Assembly: GCA_034359265.1 (NCBI GenBank)
Contig: CP136891.1
Coordinates: 14,336,501 to 14,400,500, forward strand
Direction of reading: 5' to 3'
DNA: 64,000 nt
Source: Canna indica
Lineage: Eukaryota > Streptophyta > Magnoliopsida > Zingiberales > Cannaceae
Shown: piece by piece, positions 1 through 11,400 of the stretch
How positions within the stretch are numbered: the first letter of the stretch is position 1
Layout: each line of letters starts with the position of its first letter
Translations under genes and position numbers: made by a program
Notes under the pieces: model-generated
The model's input: the letters and a program-made list of their open reading frames with translations, nothing else
Told to the model about the DNA's origin: nothing
The model's database searches: none

Positions 1-1
1 A

Positions 2-1847
2 AAATTTTGGAGGACTTTCAGTAATAATTGTTCTGACAAGCTCTTTGATTCTTCCCTTGGAGAAGGGGAAAATGAATCTAGTATTCTGGACTTGGGAAGT
101 TTATTGCCAACAAGTCAACAAACGTGCAGTTCTCTATCAAAAACTGAAGGATTGATCAATTCGCCAACTAGTTCATGCAAGAGTATCTGTATGTCAACTA
201 ATGAAAATAATAACATTCACATGCCTAAAGGACATAATGGTAGAAAGTTGCCTTTAATAAACAAAAAAGGTAAAAATGGAAACAGCCACAAACCAAGGCC
301 AAGAGACAGACAATTGATCCAAGACCGAGTTAAGGAATTGCGCGAGCTTATTCCTAATGGATCAAAGGTAAGCCTATGGAGAGTTCATTGATCAGCATCC
401 CACTAACATAGTCTCTGGACTTAGTCATGTGTTCTAATGACATTTTTTTCTGCTATACAGTGCAGCATTGACACATTGTTGGATAGAACTGTAAGCCATA
501 TGTTATTCTTGCAAAGCATTTCTTCTCAGGCTGAGAAATTGAAACAAACTGCTCACCCAGAGGTAGGCAAACCATTATGCAACTCTTGCTGATCATATAA
601 ATATCTAGAACTACTGTTTAAGATCACCAGTAGTACTTGCTGTGCACCATTTAATTGCTGTACCTGAGTGTAGCTGTGTAGGATGTGAATATGCCACTAG
701 CCATCTAGGGAGTGTAGGCAATTTGTGAACTATAGCTCTATATGACTTGGAGATTCTATGTTTCCTAGTCTGTCATTTATTTTATTGGTTAAATTGATCA
801 GTTATGAGATTCTTTTGCAAAGACAGCATTCTAAATTTTATGCACATCATGAAATCAACATAACTGTAACATCTACTGTTCAACCCATGTGAATTTACTT
901 AGCGTAAGTGTACGTGGTGCAGATTATACCCATATTAAAGCCACAAGCAGATGCTTGATGCTCGTGTAGGTATCTTCAGCTGAGAGATGGCGTCCATGTG
1001 ATATCGAGCATGTCCAAATAACCTTGTAGTACTTAAAGAAGCCATCTAAGCTGATGCTAGGTTTGTGGGCTCAACTTGATATACTATATAATGTTTGAGC
1101 CGTGGCGTCTGTGTGTTCAATTAACTCAATATACCTTGACCTTTCTATTATCAGCCCTGAACTCACGATACACACGAGTAAGATATTATGCTTAAATCAT
1201 ACCCAAGAAAAAGACATGGATGACATAGTTGCTGCCATAAATCTTAAGAAGACTATGTATAGATGATAAATCACTGCAGACAAATTCTCTTAGTGGTTTA
1301 CTTTTAACTCTAGAGACAATAATATTACAGGTAAAACGTGAGGTTCAGAACTCTGGAAAACCTCAAAATCAAGCTAATGGAGCCAATTCAGCCACTGAAC
1401 ATGGCAGCCAACCAGAAATTTGGCCCATAGTAGTTGAATACCTTGATCAACCAGGACAAATTCTCGTAGAGGTATCATGTTTTATGAGTATGTATAACTA
1501 AAATGTACCTCATTCTTACTAATATATGCATCCCCTTCAGGTCCTGTGCAATGACTATGGGCTTTTTCTGGAAATTGCTCATGTCATACGCCGTCTAGAC
1601 CTGACAATCTTGAAGGGAGTTTTGGAAAGTCGATCTGACAAGCTTTGGGCTCACTTTGTAATTGAGGTATGCAGATATTGAGGCTTTTGGAATTAAATCC
1701 TTTTGCCACTGGTGAGTGAATCTTTATTTGAAAGTGATATCATTTAATATCGAACAGGTTTCCAGAGGCTTCCACAGGATGCATATTCTTTGGCCCCTGA
1801 TGCAGCTATTGCAGCAAAATTACGCACCTGTGCCAAACAAGTTCTAA
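2..1847 (+). CDS. LONESOME HIGHWAY-type bHLH transcription factor, 3-prime part (5 exons)
   Basis: This is the C-terminal part of an atypical bHLH regulator of the LHW/EMB1444/bHLH155 family; in that family LHW pairs with TMO5-type bHLHs in the nucleus to drive vascular cell divisions. Exons inferred from GT-AG sites and frame continuity are 2-367, 461-562, 1331-1471, 1541-1666 and 1758-1847 (stop TAA 1845-1847). Exon 1 ends in the basic/helix-1 block KPRPRDRQLIQDRVKELREL, and exon 2 continues with CSIDTLLDRTVSHMLFLQ, the helix-2 part. Exons 3-5 encode the family's conserved C-terminal tail (GQILVEVLCNDYGLFLEIAH, then LTILKGVLESRSDKLWAHF), which resembles an ACT-like dimerisation fold. All introns are phase 0. 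The N-terminal half lies left of the window, so the start is not visible. Assignment to the LHW family is firm; which paralogue it is remains open. Confidence 0.9.
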
Positions 1848-2290
1848 TACTTGTGTATTATATATAGCCGTTGTTTGGACTACTGAACTTGTATTTTAGA
1901 TTTTGCGTGTCAGATGATCATGTGCTTTTGGTGTATGCTTCAAGTGATTGATGTACAAAACAGACTCAGCCATCAACCAACTGTTGTATGCTTTTATTGT
2001 CATGCAAAGATGAACCATCACAAACTTGGCACTGCTGACATGAACTCTTTATTCGAAGTATGTGTAATTCTTGTGATATTGTGATTTTTCTTGAGTCGTT
2101 TTTATATTGTGAACCCTACAATAGGGGATTTTTATTATAACAATTTGGTTAGGTCATTAGGTGATCAAGATATTGAGTCAATCTGGGCTAAATCGTGCAT
2201 CCAATTACATGTTAAAGATTCACTGACTTGTATACAAATAAGCACGCTTTATAACGTTGTAATAAGACAATTTATTTTGATACCCATTTA
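1848..2290. other. 3-prime flank of bHLH gene
   Basis: This AT-rich stretch between the bHLH stop codon and a hAT-like MITE presumably contains the bHLH 3-prime UTR. I see no coding potential here. Confidence 0.5.
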
Positions 2291-2776
2291 TGGGATCGTA
2301 ATGGTTCGATTAATCAATTTTTTTTTTTTTTGGTTAATCAAAATTGATTAAAAATTTATTAATCGAAATTGAAATCATTATATTTCAAAAAATAATATCT
2401 GAAATTAAAATTGTTTAGTTCAATTCGAATAAAATTGATTATTGGTTCACCGAATAGTTACCCATTTATTAATTGATTACCATGTTTACTAATCGGTTAA
2501 TAAATTAAATTTTGGAATATTAAAAAATCATCAAAATAATTAACTATAATGATTTTGAATTTGATTATTCATGGTAATCAAAATAAAAAATATATAATTA
2601 ATTTCAATTACCGATTATTCGTAAACCAATAACCAAAATCAAATCAAATTTAATCAATTTTTCATATTCTTTAACCGAAATTGAAATCGAGCTACAAATT
2701 CACTATCTAAAATTAAATTTTATGATTTAGTTAATAGATTAATCACGATTAACCGATTTGAATTGCCACCCCTACC
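2291..2776. mobile_element. hAT-like AT-rich MITE, family A copy 1
   Basis: This AT-rich segment is alignable over its whole length with 26948-27420. Shared blocks include a poly-T tract followed by GGTTAATCAAAAT, TACTAATCGGTTA, and a right end GAATTGCCACCCCTA, whose reverse complement TAGGGGTGGCAATTC is typical of hAT termini. Imperfect direct repeats flank it (ACCCATTTAT on the left, ACCCGCTTAT on the right). It lies between two convergent genes. The boundaries are approximate by a few bases. Confidence 0.6.
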
Positions 2777-3103
2777 CGCTTATTTCAAAAGTAAAGTTAT
2801 TAGAAAGATTTTAAAGAAATAGTTTGTTATTAGAAGTGCAAGTAAGATTGAAATGCATTTGGAACGCTCAATTCACAAAAAGAACTAGAGCACTTCTCTG
2901 ACAACAGTTATTTCATGAAACGAGCTCTATATTTTCTCTAGGTCACACGGTTTGTTAAATTATTTATAAGACAAGCTTTCAATAATCAACTACTTCCAAT
3001 TCAGTCAGTCATGCTACCTCAACAAAATTAACGGATCGAAAAAAGCACGGTATGTCCAGGAGGTGCCCTAACTTGAGGGCACCAGGTTATATGTAACTGA
3101 GAT
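2777..3103. other. Intergenic/3-prime UTR of BPM gene
   Basis: This short region runs between the MITE and the stop codon of the minus-strand BPM gene. It probably includes that gene's 3-prime UTR. No other feature is seen. Confidence 0.4.
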
Positions 3104-6100
3104 CTATGTCCGCCGTCGCAATCTTCTCCCATTCAAATCAACACTGTCCATTGAATTGGGCCCTAGGTTGCTGTTACTGCTCCTTTTCCGGCTAACTGGA
3201 CTAGAGTCGTCATCCACAACTGCCACAGTTTCTAGGAGCTCTGCAAGCACAGATGGACATGTTGTCTCTAGGTAATTAAACCCTTCAGTCTGCATCACAG
3301 CTGCAAATAGGAAGTACAAACTTTGAATCTTGTATATCAGAAAAGAAGCTACAATCATCACAGTTTAATTCTTGTCTGAGAAAATGGAAGGCAAATAATT
3401 GATGCTTCAAATTCTTTGAATTTCATTTCAATTACCAACCAAATATACAAATAGTACCCCCAAGAGTTACGGTAGATATTTTAGTAAGAGAGAGGATAGG
3501 AAAGGACAAGTAATGGGAGAGGTGACAAGATGAGTAGATGCGTAAAACAAGGGAATGGAAAGAAAATGAATTATTTTTTAATGTGGTGAAGTAATAATTA
3601 CATCTCTAGATGAAGGTTTAATATTAGGGGTGAAATTATAATTAACATTAGGGATAAAATTGCAAATAGTTATGTTTTAACTACATTCTCCCTTCCAAAT
3701 TCCTGAATTTGAAATGCTGTAGTTAGGATGAAAATGGAGAGAAATAGGTCTTGTTCATTGTTAAAAAAAAAATCTCTCAAACAAGGGATTAACTCCCTTC
3801 CCCTCCCTCCCCTTCTCTATGCATCCGCACAAATGCTGAAGGGAATGGATGCTGAAATTAATCTGGTGCCATACACCGTAAGCCTTTGGGTCACTCAAGA
3901 CGAACTTCCTCACCAAATCCAGTAGGTAGTAATAAACAGCACCTGGATGCAATTAACTTCCTAATTTCATCTTCAAAGAAGAGATGCATATGCTTATTTA
4001 ACGCAATGGGAGTACATTAGCTACACTTTTGACTTGTCCATGGTCATCCATTCTGTCAGTAACATAACTATAGTTACTTTAATTGCAGAAAAATGGCCTC
4101 TTTAGGCTCTTCATAACTTTTTTGTGAGATACCAACAAATTAAAAACAATAGTGAAGCAAAAATAAAAAATGAATGTCATTTGACTGTCTTCGGTATCCA
4201 ATATCATAAAAGTGCAATTTAAATTGTTTATGCCAACCCAAGGTATAGATATATGTGATTGGTATGAAAATGGAAAGCAAGTTTCTTTTATCATAGCAGT
4301 TAATACTTACCTCCCAAGTTTTCTCGAACAGCTATGAATTTGAGACAAACATTTTTCAGTTGGATGCATTGGTGTTGTTCTGCTAAGGCTAAGGTTGTTG
4401 CTACTGTATCAGCGGTGATCCCTTCACACAATTTGGCTTCACATAACAACCTCAGGCGTTCCAAACCATATCTATCTGCAGCAGCCAACAAGTGCTGTAT
4501 CATTATTGTGGATGTGCACATAGAGAGTGAACCCATCAATTCATGAACATCAGGGAGCTCATCTGAGTATATAAAAATAAGCATAGCCTGCCGCAAAGAG
4601 AGGAACTTTAGTCAAACGCCAGAAAAAAGAAAAGACTGTCAAAAAGTAGGATAAATTTCCATTTACTTGGGGAAACCTATTCCTTGAAGAAAAGATTTTA
4701 CAAATGATTTCCCATGTCCACAGCAGTACCCACTGAAATGCTCAGTGCTTTATCATAAGACCTAACAATTAATTGTTAGGTAGAAAATAAACCATAAAGC
4801 ACGTACACAGAAGTTGCATTGCCTTTACCTTGAAAACAGGAGGTTCCACATCCTCTACAACTATTCTATCCATGTTGGGATTCCCAATAAGGCCAAAGAA
4901 CTGGGCATTAAATACCGGAGAGCGAGCAGCAAGAATCTGCTTGTGTGCTTGAAATGTCTCATCATCAACCTGAAAAATTATGTCTGAACCAATGCCAGAT
5001 TTCAACAGTTCCTTTAGACATTGGCCCAAGTCTGATGATGGTACATTAATGGAAAGCTGCATTGGTGTTTCAATACGATTTCTGACAACACCCACTGTAC
5101 AATTCATAATTAGACAATCATCCTTGAGGTAGTCTGATGTTTCCAAGGCTGTTCTTCTGTAAAATCGTTTGTAACCCCTATGAAAGAGGGAAAAATTAGC
5201 ATAACCCTAACATTTAAGTTTAATGATAAAGGAAACCCACATAATGCTGAAGAAGATCCCAAAGAGAAAAAAAAATGCAAAAGACCATGGAAAAAGAGTA
5301 GGCAGAACAAATAAACATCGGTCACAAATTATCCAAACTATGCAATATCCAGTATGATAAAGTGATGGACTCACAAATAAAATCCATTATCCTGATTATA
5401 AAAGTTTGATTCTTTAACCTATATTGAACTTGACTTGGCACTTTGGCAGATTAACTAAACACGTAGTTAGAGTCCAGCACATAAAGTAACATATAAGTTC
5501 TGAGGGTAAACTACAGTGACTAAACAGGATGTAGCCCACCTTTGTTTAAGTGGGAGCCCAAACCTTTTCTAGAGCAATGTGAATTTCTGGGAATTATAAC
5601 CATTCATAGCTTTTTGATATAGCAACTTGAACCTCAAGCATGATTTGATACAAGTTGTACTAGTTTAACAAGACCTGAATTGCCCATATCAAGCCATATA
5701 CAATTTTTATTAATTTTTCTTGTGAATGCCGGGTCTGTATGCTTGGCAATTCGTCAGACGTCAGTATTGTAGAATTTAGGCAATTATCTGTACGTTACTA
5801 CTCCCTCCATTCCAAATTAAGTGTCGTTTAAGGTATTGACACAAAGATTAAGATACCTATTTAATAGCCTAATTTCTAGCAAAATTCTTTTTACTTGACT
5901 AAATTACCCATGGTGTGACCCCCTACATTCCAGCATTAAAAAAAAGAATTTAATATTAATTCCAATTTATGCTAAATTTATTGGTGATAATAAATTTTTG
6001 GAACTTGAGCTTTTTTAATAGTCTAAAAGATAAAGGTTAAAATCAGAAAAATTAATACTTCATTGGAGTTTTAAAACGACACTTAATATGAAATAAAAAG

Positions 6101-7159
6101 AAAAGTCTAAAACGACACTTAATTTGGAATGGAGGGAGTAATATCAAATCTTTGAACCATGCCTGTAACCACTAGTTTAACCATCAACATATATTAGAAT
6201 CTAGATGGCACCAGATACCAATATTTGTTACACATTAAAGAACATTCAGAAAGATGAGGTTTATTACAAGAAAAATAGCATTCTGCCTTCTCTTAATAAC
6301 GAAAGGTTTAGTAGTCTTTTTTGGTATCCAACAGACAATCTTCAAAGATAGAGGCTAACTTTAAGCACAAAGTATATTAAAACTGCTGAACCCTGAAGGC
6401 CACAACATACAAACAACAATGGCATAGCCATTGTGATCAAATTGAGGTAGTTGGTAAATCTAACTGAAAGTGATTCTTGAAATCATAAATTTGCAATGCT
6501 GGGATTCTTTTAAATCTACAAGTTTTTTTTTCCTGTTAGAAGAAAAGTACTAGCTTTTAAACAATAGGAAAACCATTGGAAATAGGTGACTTAAGTAAAC
6601 AAGGGTACAATCAGATGCCAAAGTCTTGTACATTGAGCCGATGACTTCAGAAGAAGCAAAATCTAGATGATCTAAGCCTCTATGGTTATGCATTAGGTTA
6701 CCACGAAGAAAGGAGACGGAAATGGGCATTATTTTCAATGCGAAAGAGGGAGGAACACAGGACTTACCACATGCTCCCCCGGTACTTGAGAGTGTATGGT
6801 CCGCCCTCCAACGCTCGTTCGAAGTGGCTGTGGACTTTGTGTCGGCCTTTGCCGCTCTGGTCGAGCATAGTGAGCTCGAAAAGAGCCCGCACGTCCGTCC
6901 CCTCGCTGGCCAGGGCGATGAACACCGACACGTACAGGGAGTTGTCCTCGAGGTTCTTACCGTCAGGGTAGAAATAGATCGCCCACTGGTAGCCCCCCAC
7001 TGAGAAGGTATCGCTGGACATGTACTTTCCTGGTCCCATACCCTTGGCCAGCGAGAACCCCGTGATGGTATACTGGTGCGAGCCATTCACCGTCTCGCAC
7101 ACCGATTTGGACCGCGACACGCTGAGGCCTCCCCGCTCGCCATGGGAGACCTTCTCCAT
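3104..7159 (-). CDS. BTB/POZ and MATH domain protein (BPM family, CUL3 adaptor)
   Basis: BPM proteins are substrate adaptors for CUL3 E3 ubiquitin ligases: MATH binds the target and BTB binds CUL3. Minus-strand exons are 7159-6768, 5177-4829, 4587-4311 and 3300-3104, with GT-AG borders and consistent phases, giving 1215 nt or 404 residues, the usual BPM length. The MATH domain spans about residues 25-150 ([54 protein letters not shown]). BTB runs about 189-300 ([33 protein letters not shown]) and is followed by a BACK-like helical part ([20 protein letters not shown]). The C-terminus is basic (GRRLRRRT), a plausible nuclear signal. The ATG at 7159 gives an N-terminus of family length. Introns are long, and intron 1 holds a Stowaway MITE. 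No breaks are seen, so the gene looks intact. Confidence 0.93.
5801..6138. mobile_element. Stowaway-type MITE in BPM intron 1
   Basis: This 338-bp element has near-perfect terminal inverted repeats: the left end starts CTCCCTCCATTCCAAATTAA and the right end is its reverse complement, ending GGAATGGAGGGAG. It is flanked on both sides by TA (5799-5800 and 6139-6140), the Tc1/mariner target site. The inner arms (GTGTCGTTT / AAACGACAC) extend the inverted repeat. It has no coding capacity. Confidence 0.92.
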
Positions 7160-7560
7160 CTCATCCCCAAAGACCTAGCGTCAAAAAATTCCTCAGCGGC
7201 GACGTCGAGAACCCTAACCCTAATCCAATCTACCCAATTCGTGGCCAATTGGGGGCGCAGAGGGCCAAATGGGGAGGCAGTTGCTGGGGTTTTTATCGAA
7301 CTAGATCTTTTGCGGAAGACTGGCTTCCGACGGAAGGAGGAAGAGGGTTTCAATCTCGATCGAAGGAAATTTCTTTTTGTGAGCGGTCGGACGAGAGTAG
7401 GAAAAGAAGCGAAGAACGTGAAAAATGGCGAAAGAGAAGACAGAGAGAGAGAGAGCGCTTTAATATGTTTAATTGAATGAAATATGACAGTGAATGTAAA
7501 ATATTGATCATTCCGAGGGTGTAAGCGCAATGTTTCTCGACTTTACAAGGGTATTACTCG
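7160..7560 (-). promoter_or_regulatory. 5-prime region of the BPM gene with telo-box
   Basis: The sequence upstream of the BPM start codon is GC-richer than the surrounding DNA. It contains two overlapping telo-box repeats (AACCCTAACCCTAA at 7210-7223) and a GA/CT-rich tract near 7440-7460, both common in plant 5-prime UTRs and core promoters. I could not place a transcription start. Confidence 0.4.
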
Positions 7561-8450
7561 GAATATTATACTCCATAGGGAAATATATGAAAATAGCCCC
7601 TTCCAAACAAAAACTATGCTCATTCGACCCTCCGGTACACCCACTGAGGTTTTGTCTTGAAAGGGAAAAATAGTCCACCGAATATCCAATAAGAATTTGC
7701 GGGTAGTCAATAGTTCAGTCGGCATATCATCCCCAAAATTCCACCGTGGCACTCCTTTTTTTATCTCTCTTTTCGCCCTTTTCACTTCTCCGATCCAGTG
7801 GAATTGCATCGAGCTTTCCTCTTCCTCCGTACGTCGTCGCCATTAATCTCGTTCCGACCAAGCCACCGCTCCGCTCGGCCTCAACACATGGCGGCTCCCT
7901 CGAATCAGAGTGACCGGTACTCCTATATCTCTCACGCTCTCTCTTCAATGTTGTGTTCTTCGACTCTGTTTGGACATGGAGATGGAGAGTATCTTGAGTT
8001 TGGTTAAAATTCTCTTTTTGGGGCACTAAGTTTACTAGTAAGAGTTCTGCATCCACCGTGCTGCGGCTCCAATCTGGTTCATGGCTGTGGTTCTGCGTGT
8101 GCAAGACATATGTTTCGTCATTCAAGTCAAGCCCATGGTTGACTACTTGACAGTGTAAGTTTTTGTATATAATCGGCCCTTGGTAAAGATCCAACCCAAA
8201 TGTTTTGCAATTGGGAGGCAAGAGTGGTCGACAAAAGAGCCCAAGCCCATCGGGTAAGAATGCCACCAAAGGAAATGAGCCAGTGGCAAGAGGAGACAGA
8301 AAACACCTCGGAGGAATTGGCATACTAGATAGTATTGTCTCCTTGGTAGGTCAGAGCGGGGGATCCCATGTTCTTATAGAATTTACCTCCTGTTGGCTGA
8401 TTTTTTTTCCAATGTAGCGCAGATGAGCAGCTGAAGTGGGATTGCTGCCT
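7561..8450 (+). other. GC-richer stretch, possible divergent 5-prime exon (uncertain)
   Basis: This stretch contains an ATG at 7888 opening MAAPSNQSDRYSYISHALSS, a plausible plant N-terminus. A further open segment around 8205-8417 is rich in K, S and G. Neither matches a family I recognise, and no convincing downstream exons follow in the next 6 kb. It could be the first exon of a gene with very long introns, a pseudogene remnant, or the start of a noncoding RNA divergent from the BPM promoter. Confidence 0.2.
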
Positions 8451-11400
8451 AGCACATGTCACCTCCAAAGTTTGTTTTGAAAGTGTCTAAAATGAAGTGA
8501 TAGTGAAACTCCAGCAGGAATATGCAGAAACATTGTAAGAACCTAGTAGTGTAAAAAGGATTCTCTTGGGTCCTCTTTGGAAGCTTAATTTAGTGTAAAT
8601 TGTAAAACAGAAGAATAATCAAACAGGTAGTTGAGTGGAGTTAATAAGTCCTATCCTTTACCTAAGGCTGGAGGAAGACAAAGAATGATTTGACCGGTAA
8701 CAAAGGATAATGGGTGTAGATTTCACCTCAGAGGACTGACAACTCCAGCTGCCTCCTGTGTTGAAGTGGCTGATTTTTAGACAGAATGATTTTTTTTCTG
8801 TTAATGTGTTGTTCTGCCATTCATATAAATTGCATGTTACTGTAGGTTTTAGTTATATAGTACTGTTAAGGATATTTTAAAAAGTTCAGTATTTTCTTTA
8901 GCTCAGTGTAGGCACTGCAAGAAGTCTTATGATTGAACTTAATGAGGTTCAGTAATTCCTCAATATCTTATTGGCATAGTAATGAGCTCTCTTTAAATCT
9001 ATTATTAGAGAATTGAGAACAGGACTAGGGAATAATTCCTCAATATTTGTATTACTTTTGAGGTATTCAGTGATACTTTTCCCTTTGGCATGTCATCTGT
9101 TTTCTCATTTTACCTTATCCTTCGATAAATCTGAATAATTTCTATTTTCTTATCTCCCCGAATCCAGTTGTCTCGTTTCCTATTTGATCTCTTTGAATTC
9201 CATATTTGAAGTTGTGATCGGATCTTACGACACTTTCCTTCTTAAGCTGCAGATCTCTTTTAAGTGAGGGTTTGAAGAAGTGAGATACATGTGTTTATCT
9301 GCAAGGATGTCTTGTAGTGGCTAATTTTCTTTTTACTCCAGTGAAAGTCTGAAACTAAAGTATGAAGCAGTAATAATGCTTAATACAAGTATCTTATGAT
9401 TCTTATCCAGTAACAATGAGGGATATAGCTTATATTTGCGTCAGTGATGGTGGATAAGCCAAAAAGGGATATGCCTTTAATACTTGCATAGCAGCATAGG
9501 TACTAAAGAGCTACACAATTGTTCCATGAAATGTTTGCATCAAAAGAATATTTCTATGCAAGTTTGTGTGCTTTTGATACTATAATCTAGTACAACCATG
9601 TAATTCATGTGGCATTACCTTGCAACCTAATAGTGCAATCTTGTAGTTCAGTATCCATCACTTCATAAACAAGTCTTTATGCTTTTAGGTTAATGTATAT
9701 TGGATTACTTGTTGCCATACTTGGACATTATTCTTGGTGGCTAGGATCAAATAGAAACAATATATGTTCTTTCTTGCGATATTCTCTTTTTCAAAGACGC
9801 ATCTCTATCATTGGATCCAAGTATGGAGCCTCTTGGAATTTGGAAAGACAGTTTCTCAAGTAGTCCAAAACTTTCTTTGCTGGAATAATCTAAAGAAAGT
9901 ATGTACAATAATTCTTTGTGTGATCCAGTTATAGAATAGGAGAAGGCCCTTATTTTAAGGTTTCAAATATGGGCTAATTTGTGGTTCAAATTTTAGTACT
10001 TAGCATGGGCATAATAAAACTTAACATTGCTAATTGTGCTCTTGTTGGTGAACTTCTGCACTTGTATATTCTGGTAATCCTTAAAATTTGTATCTCTAAA
10101 TGTATGATAGTGTATCTGATTTAGCTTGGTAGATTAGTCATGACCATAGTTTAATTAAACTTTAATTTCAATAATCAAAATAGAATATGCACCTTTAATC
10201 AGAACCTAAATAAGTTAGGGCTGATTTCTAGATATTCTCATACCAACTGACCTTCATTTTTTATGGATATAAGATATGACATGCGAAATATCTTTTAGGT
10301 TACTGATAAGTTGCTTTTTAAATTAGGTCAGAGGAATACTTCAGACAAGGTAAACCGTGATAAGAAGCATATCAACGTTAAATAATTTGTCTGGATTATT
10401 GCGCTTTGCATTTTTTTTCCTATCCTCCTTCATATTTTGGATATCGAGTGGCTTGTCTATATTGCCATTTACTCTTATCATCTTCTATGAAGTGACTGGA
10501 TTAGCTTGTAAATTTTTCTTTCCAGTAAATAGATGATATTCACTTAAAAATCTTGGCATTATCTTTATCTTGTCCCTTGAATAGCTATACCTTCTAAGGT
10601 TTGTTCTTTGTGCATCTTATCAAATATTATAATGAGTCCAATTAACTACTTTTGGCATTTTTCTTGCTTAAGCTCCCATATATTTACTAGTTTATTTTGA
10701 TAGGTGAAGACTTCTCAACGAATACAAAATTCAGGTTGGTGAAATTTGGGCGCATAGATGTACCTTTCCCCTCTAATTTCTAAATCGAGGTCCTCCTATA
10801 TGCTATCAGTTGCTGTTGAAAATATACATCTTTTAAATTCAAACATGAAACAAGAAAACATGTTTGATCATGCCTGGTTTCCATGCAATATTCATGTGAG
10901 ATGATAAATACATACCTTAAAAGTAAGTTATATGCATGATCAAATTCATAAGTTGTTTATTCTCTAAATTTTCGTGAATAATTTGTTTTGATAAGTTAAT
11001 TGTTACTATTTCTCTTTAAATATGTATAATATATTAAGATATCTTGCTTTCTCTTTTTTTATTTCTCTGATTGAATGTATCTCGGCAAGAGTAGTAGATG
11101 ATTTTAAAGTGAATTAGTGATTAACAGTGTAAAGATTGTTTCTTTTTGCTAATTATTTCTTCATGGCCAAGATGTAAGTATGTACTGCAAGGAACTATAT
11201 ACTAGTATTACAGAAACTATTTTAGTGAGAAACTCCTTAACTAATTGTAATTAGGATTTCCTATTTATGTTTTTGTTTTGTTCCCATATATTACCATCAA
11301 CATAGTAGGGAGCATTTGCTCCTTTATTCTAAATTTTTATGATCACCAAAGTTAGCTTTCACTAAAAAGACAATCAGAGACTTAGCCAAGTATCTGAGAA

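Noticed and set aside
7087..7530. 147-codon minus-strand open frame over the BPM leader
   Set aside because: It is out of frame with MATH and low complexity; the ATG at 7159 with the family-typical N-terminus is preferred.
7727..8323. 198-codon minus-strand open frame
   Set aside because: No recognisable domain, opposite to a possible 5-prime exon, and it contains low-complexity and CT-derived stretches.
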